A DNA stretch of 52,996 bases from Gemmatimonadota bacterium (GTDB lineage Bacteria > Gemmatimonadota > Gemmatimonadetes > Longimicrobiales > Gaopeijiaceae). Location: NCBI GenBank assembly GCA_028873815.1, contig JAPPNN010000069.1, forward strand, positions 1 through 52,996, given 5' to 3'. The translations under genes and the position numbers were made by a program. Numbering within the stretch: position 1 is the first letter of the stretch; each line of letters begins with the position of its first letter. The notes under the pieces are model-generated. The model did no database searches and was not told where the DNA came from. It saw nothing but the letters and a program-made list of their open reading frames with translations. Shown one piece after another: positions 52,946-52,996 of the stretch.

Positions 52946-52996
<51 letters not shown>

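Overview
The window is a GC-rich chromosomal segment of a diderm (LPS-producing) bacterium, most likely Gemmatimonadota or a close FCB-group relative. The inference rests on an lpxD / fused lpxC-fabZ / lpxA / lpxB / lpxK cluster with bamA and skp, a PorV/PorQ-like outer-membrane protein, a DUF5916 protein, a beta-propeller lipoprotein, and Firmicutes-like traits (mcsA-mcsB-clpC and the bacillithiol gene bshC). It opens with the 3' part of a tRNA-Arg and closes with the last ~49 nt of a 16S rRNA gene. Apart from the tRNAs and the 16S end it is almost entirely protein coding; no gap exceeds 300 nt. I see no insertion sequence, prophage or CRISPR array.

Left part (1-15.9 kb, accessory, mixed strands): an outer-membrane barrel protein, a small unknown protein, a membrane-anchored TPR protein, a beta-propeller lipoprotein overlapping a methyltransferase, a metal-handling-like group (His-rich small protein, MerC-like protein, DUF5916 outer-membrane protein), a small barrel protein, a serpin lipoprotein, a polyprenol-dependent mannosyltransferase-like GT-C protein followed by a family 2 glycosyltransferase missing its middle, a DUF547 lipoprotein, and two exported proteins.

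Middle part (16.0-22.9 kb, minus strand): a tightly coupled housekeeping operon, DUF512 radical SAM protein - der - a 53-codon ORF - plsY - gpsA - merR-like - surE - DUF368 (C55-P translocase family). Almost every junction is a 4-nt ATGA/GTGA overlap. The 53-codon ORF fills the only apparent gap and overlaps both neighbours in the same way. The DUF368 protein carries an unusual ~100-residue beta-rich insertion.

After an exported repeat-like protein, a tRNA-Gly(CCC) and a TPR lipoprotein with a good sigma-70 promoter, the right part (25.6-52.7 kb, minus strand) is one co-directional run of envelope and core genes: era - porV-like - prfB (programmed +1 frameshift) - lysS - lolC/E - lolD - mcsA - mcsB - clpC - bamA - skp - lpxD - lpxC/fabZ - lpxA - Gfo/Idh oxidoreductase - 44-aa membrane protein - lpxB - lpxK - rlmH - methyltransferase - bshC - small coiled-coil membrane protein - murJ - uvrC. 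It joins outer-membrane protein, lipoprotein, lipid A and peptidoglycan-precursor assembly with the arginine-phosphorylation/ClpC quality-control system. The 16S gene ends only 200 nt upstream of era, with no tRNA or 23S between them, so the rRNA genes appear unlinked at this locus.
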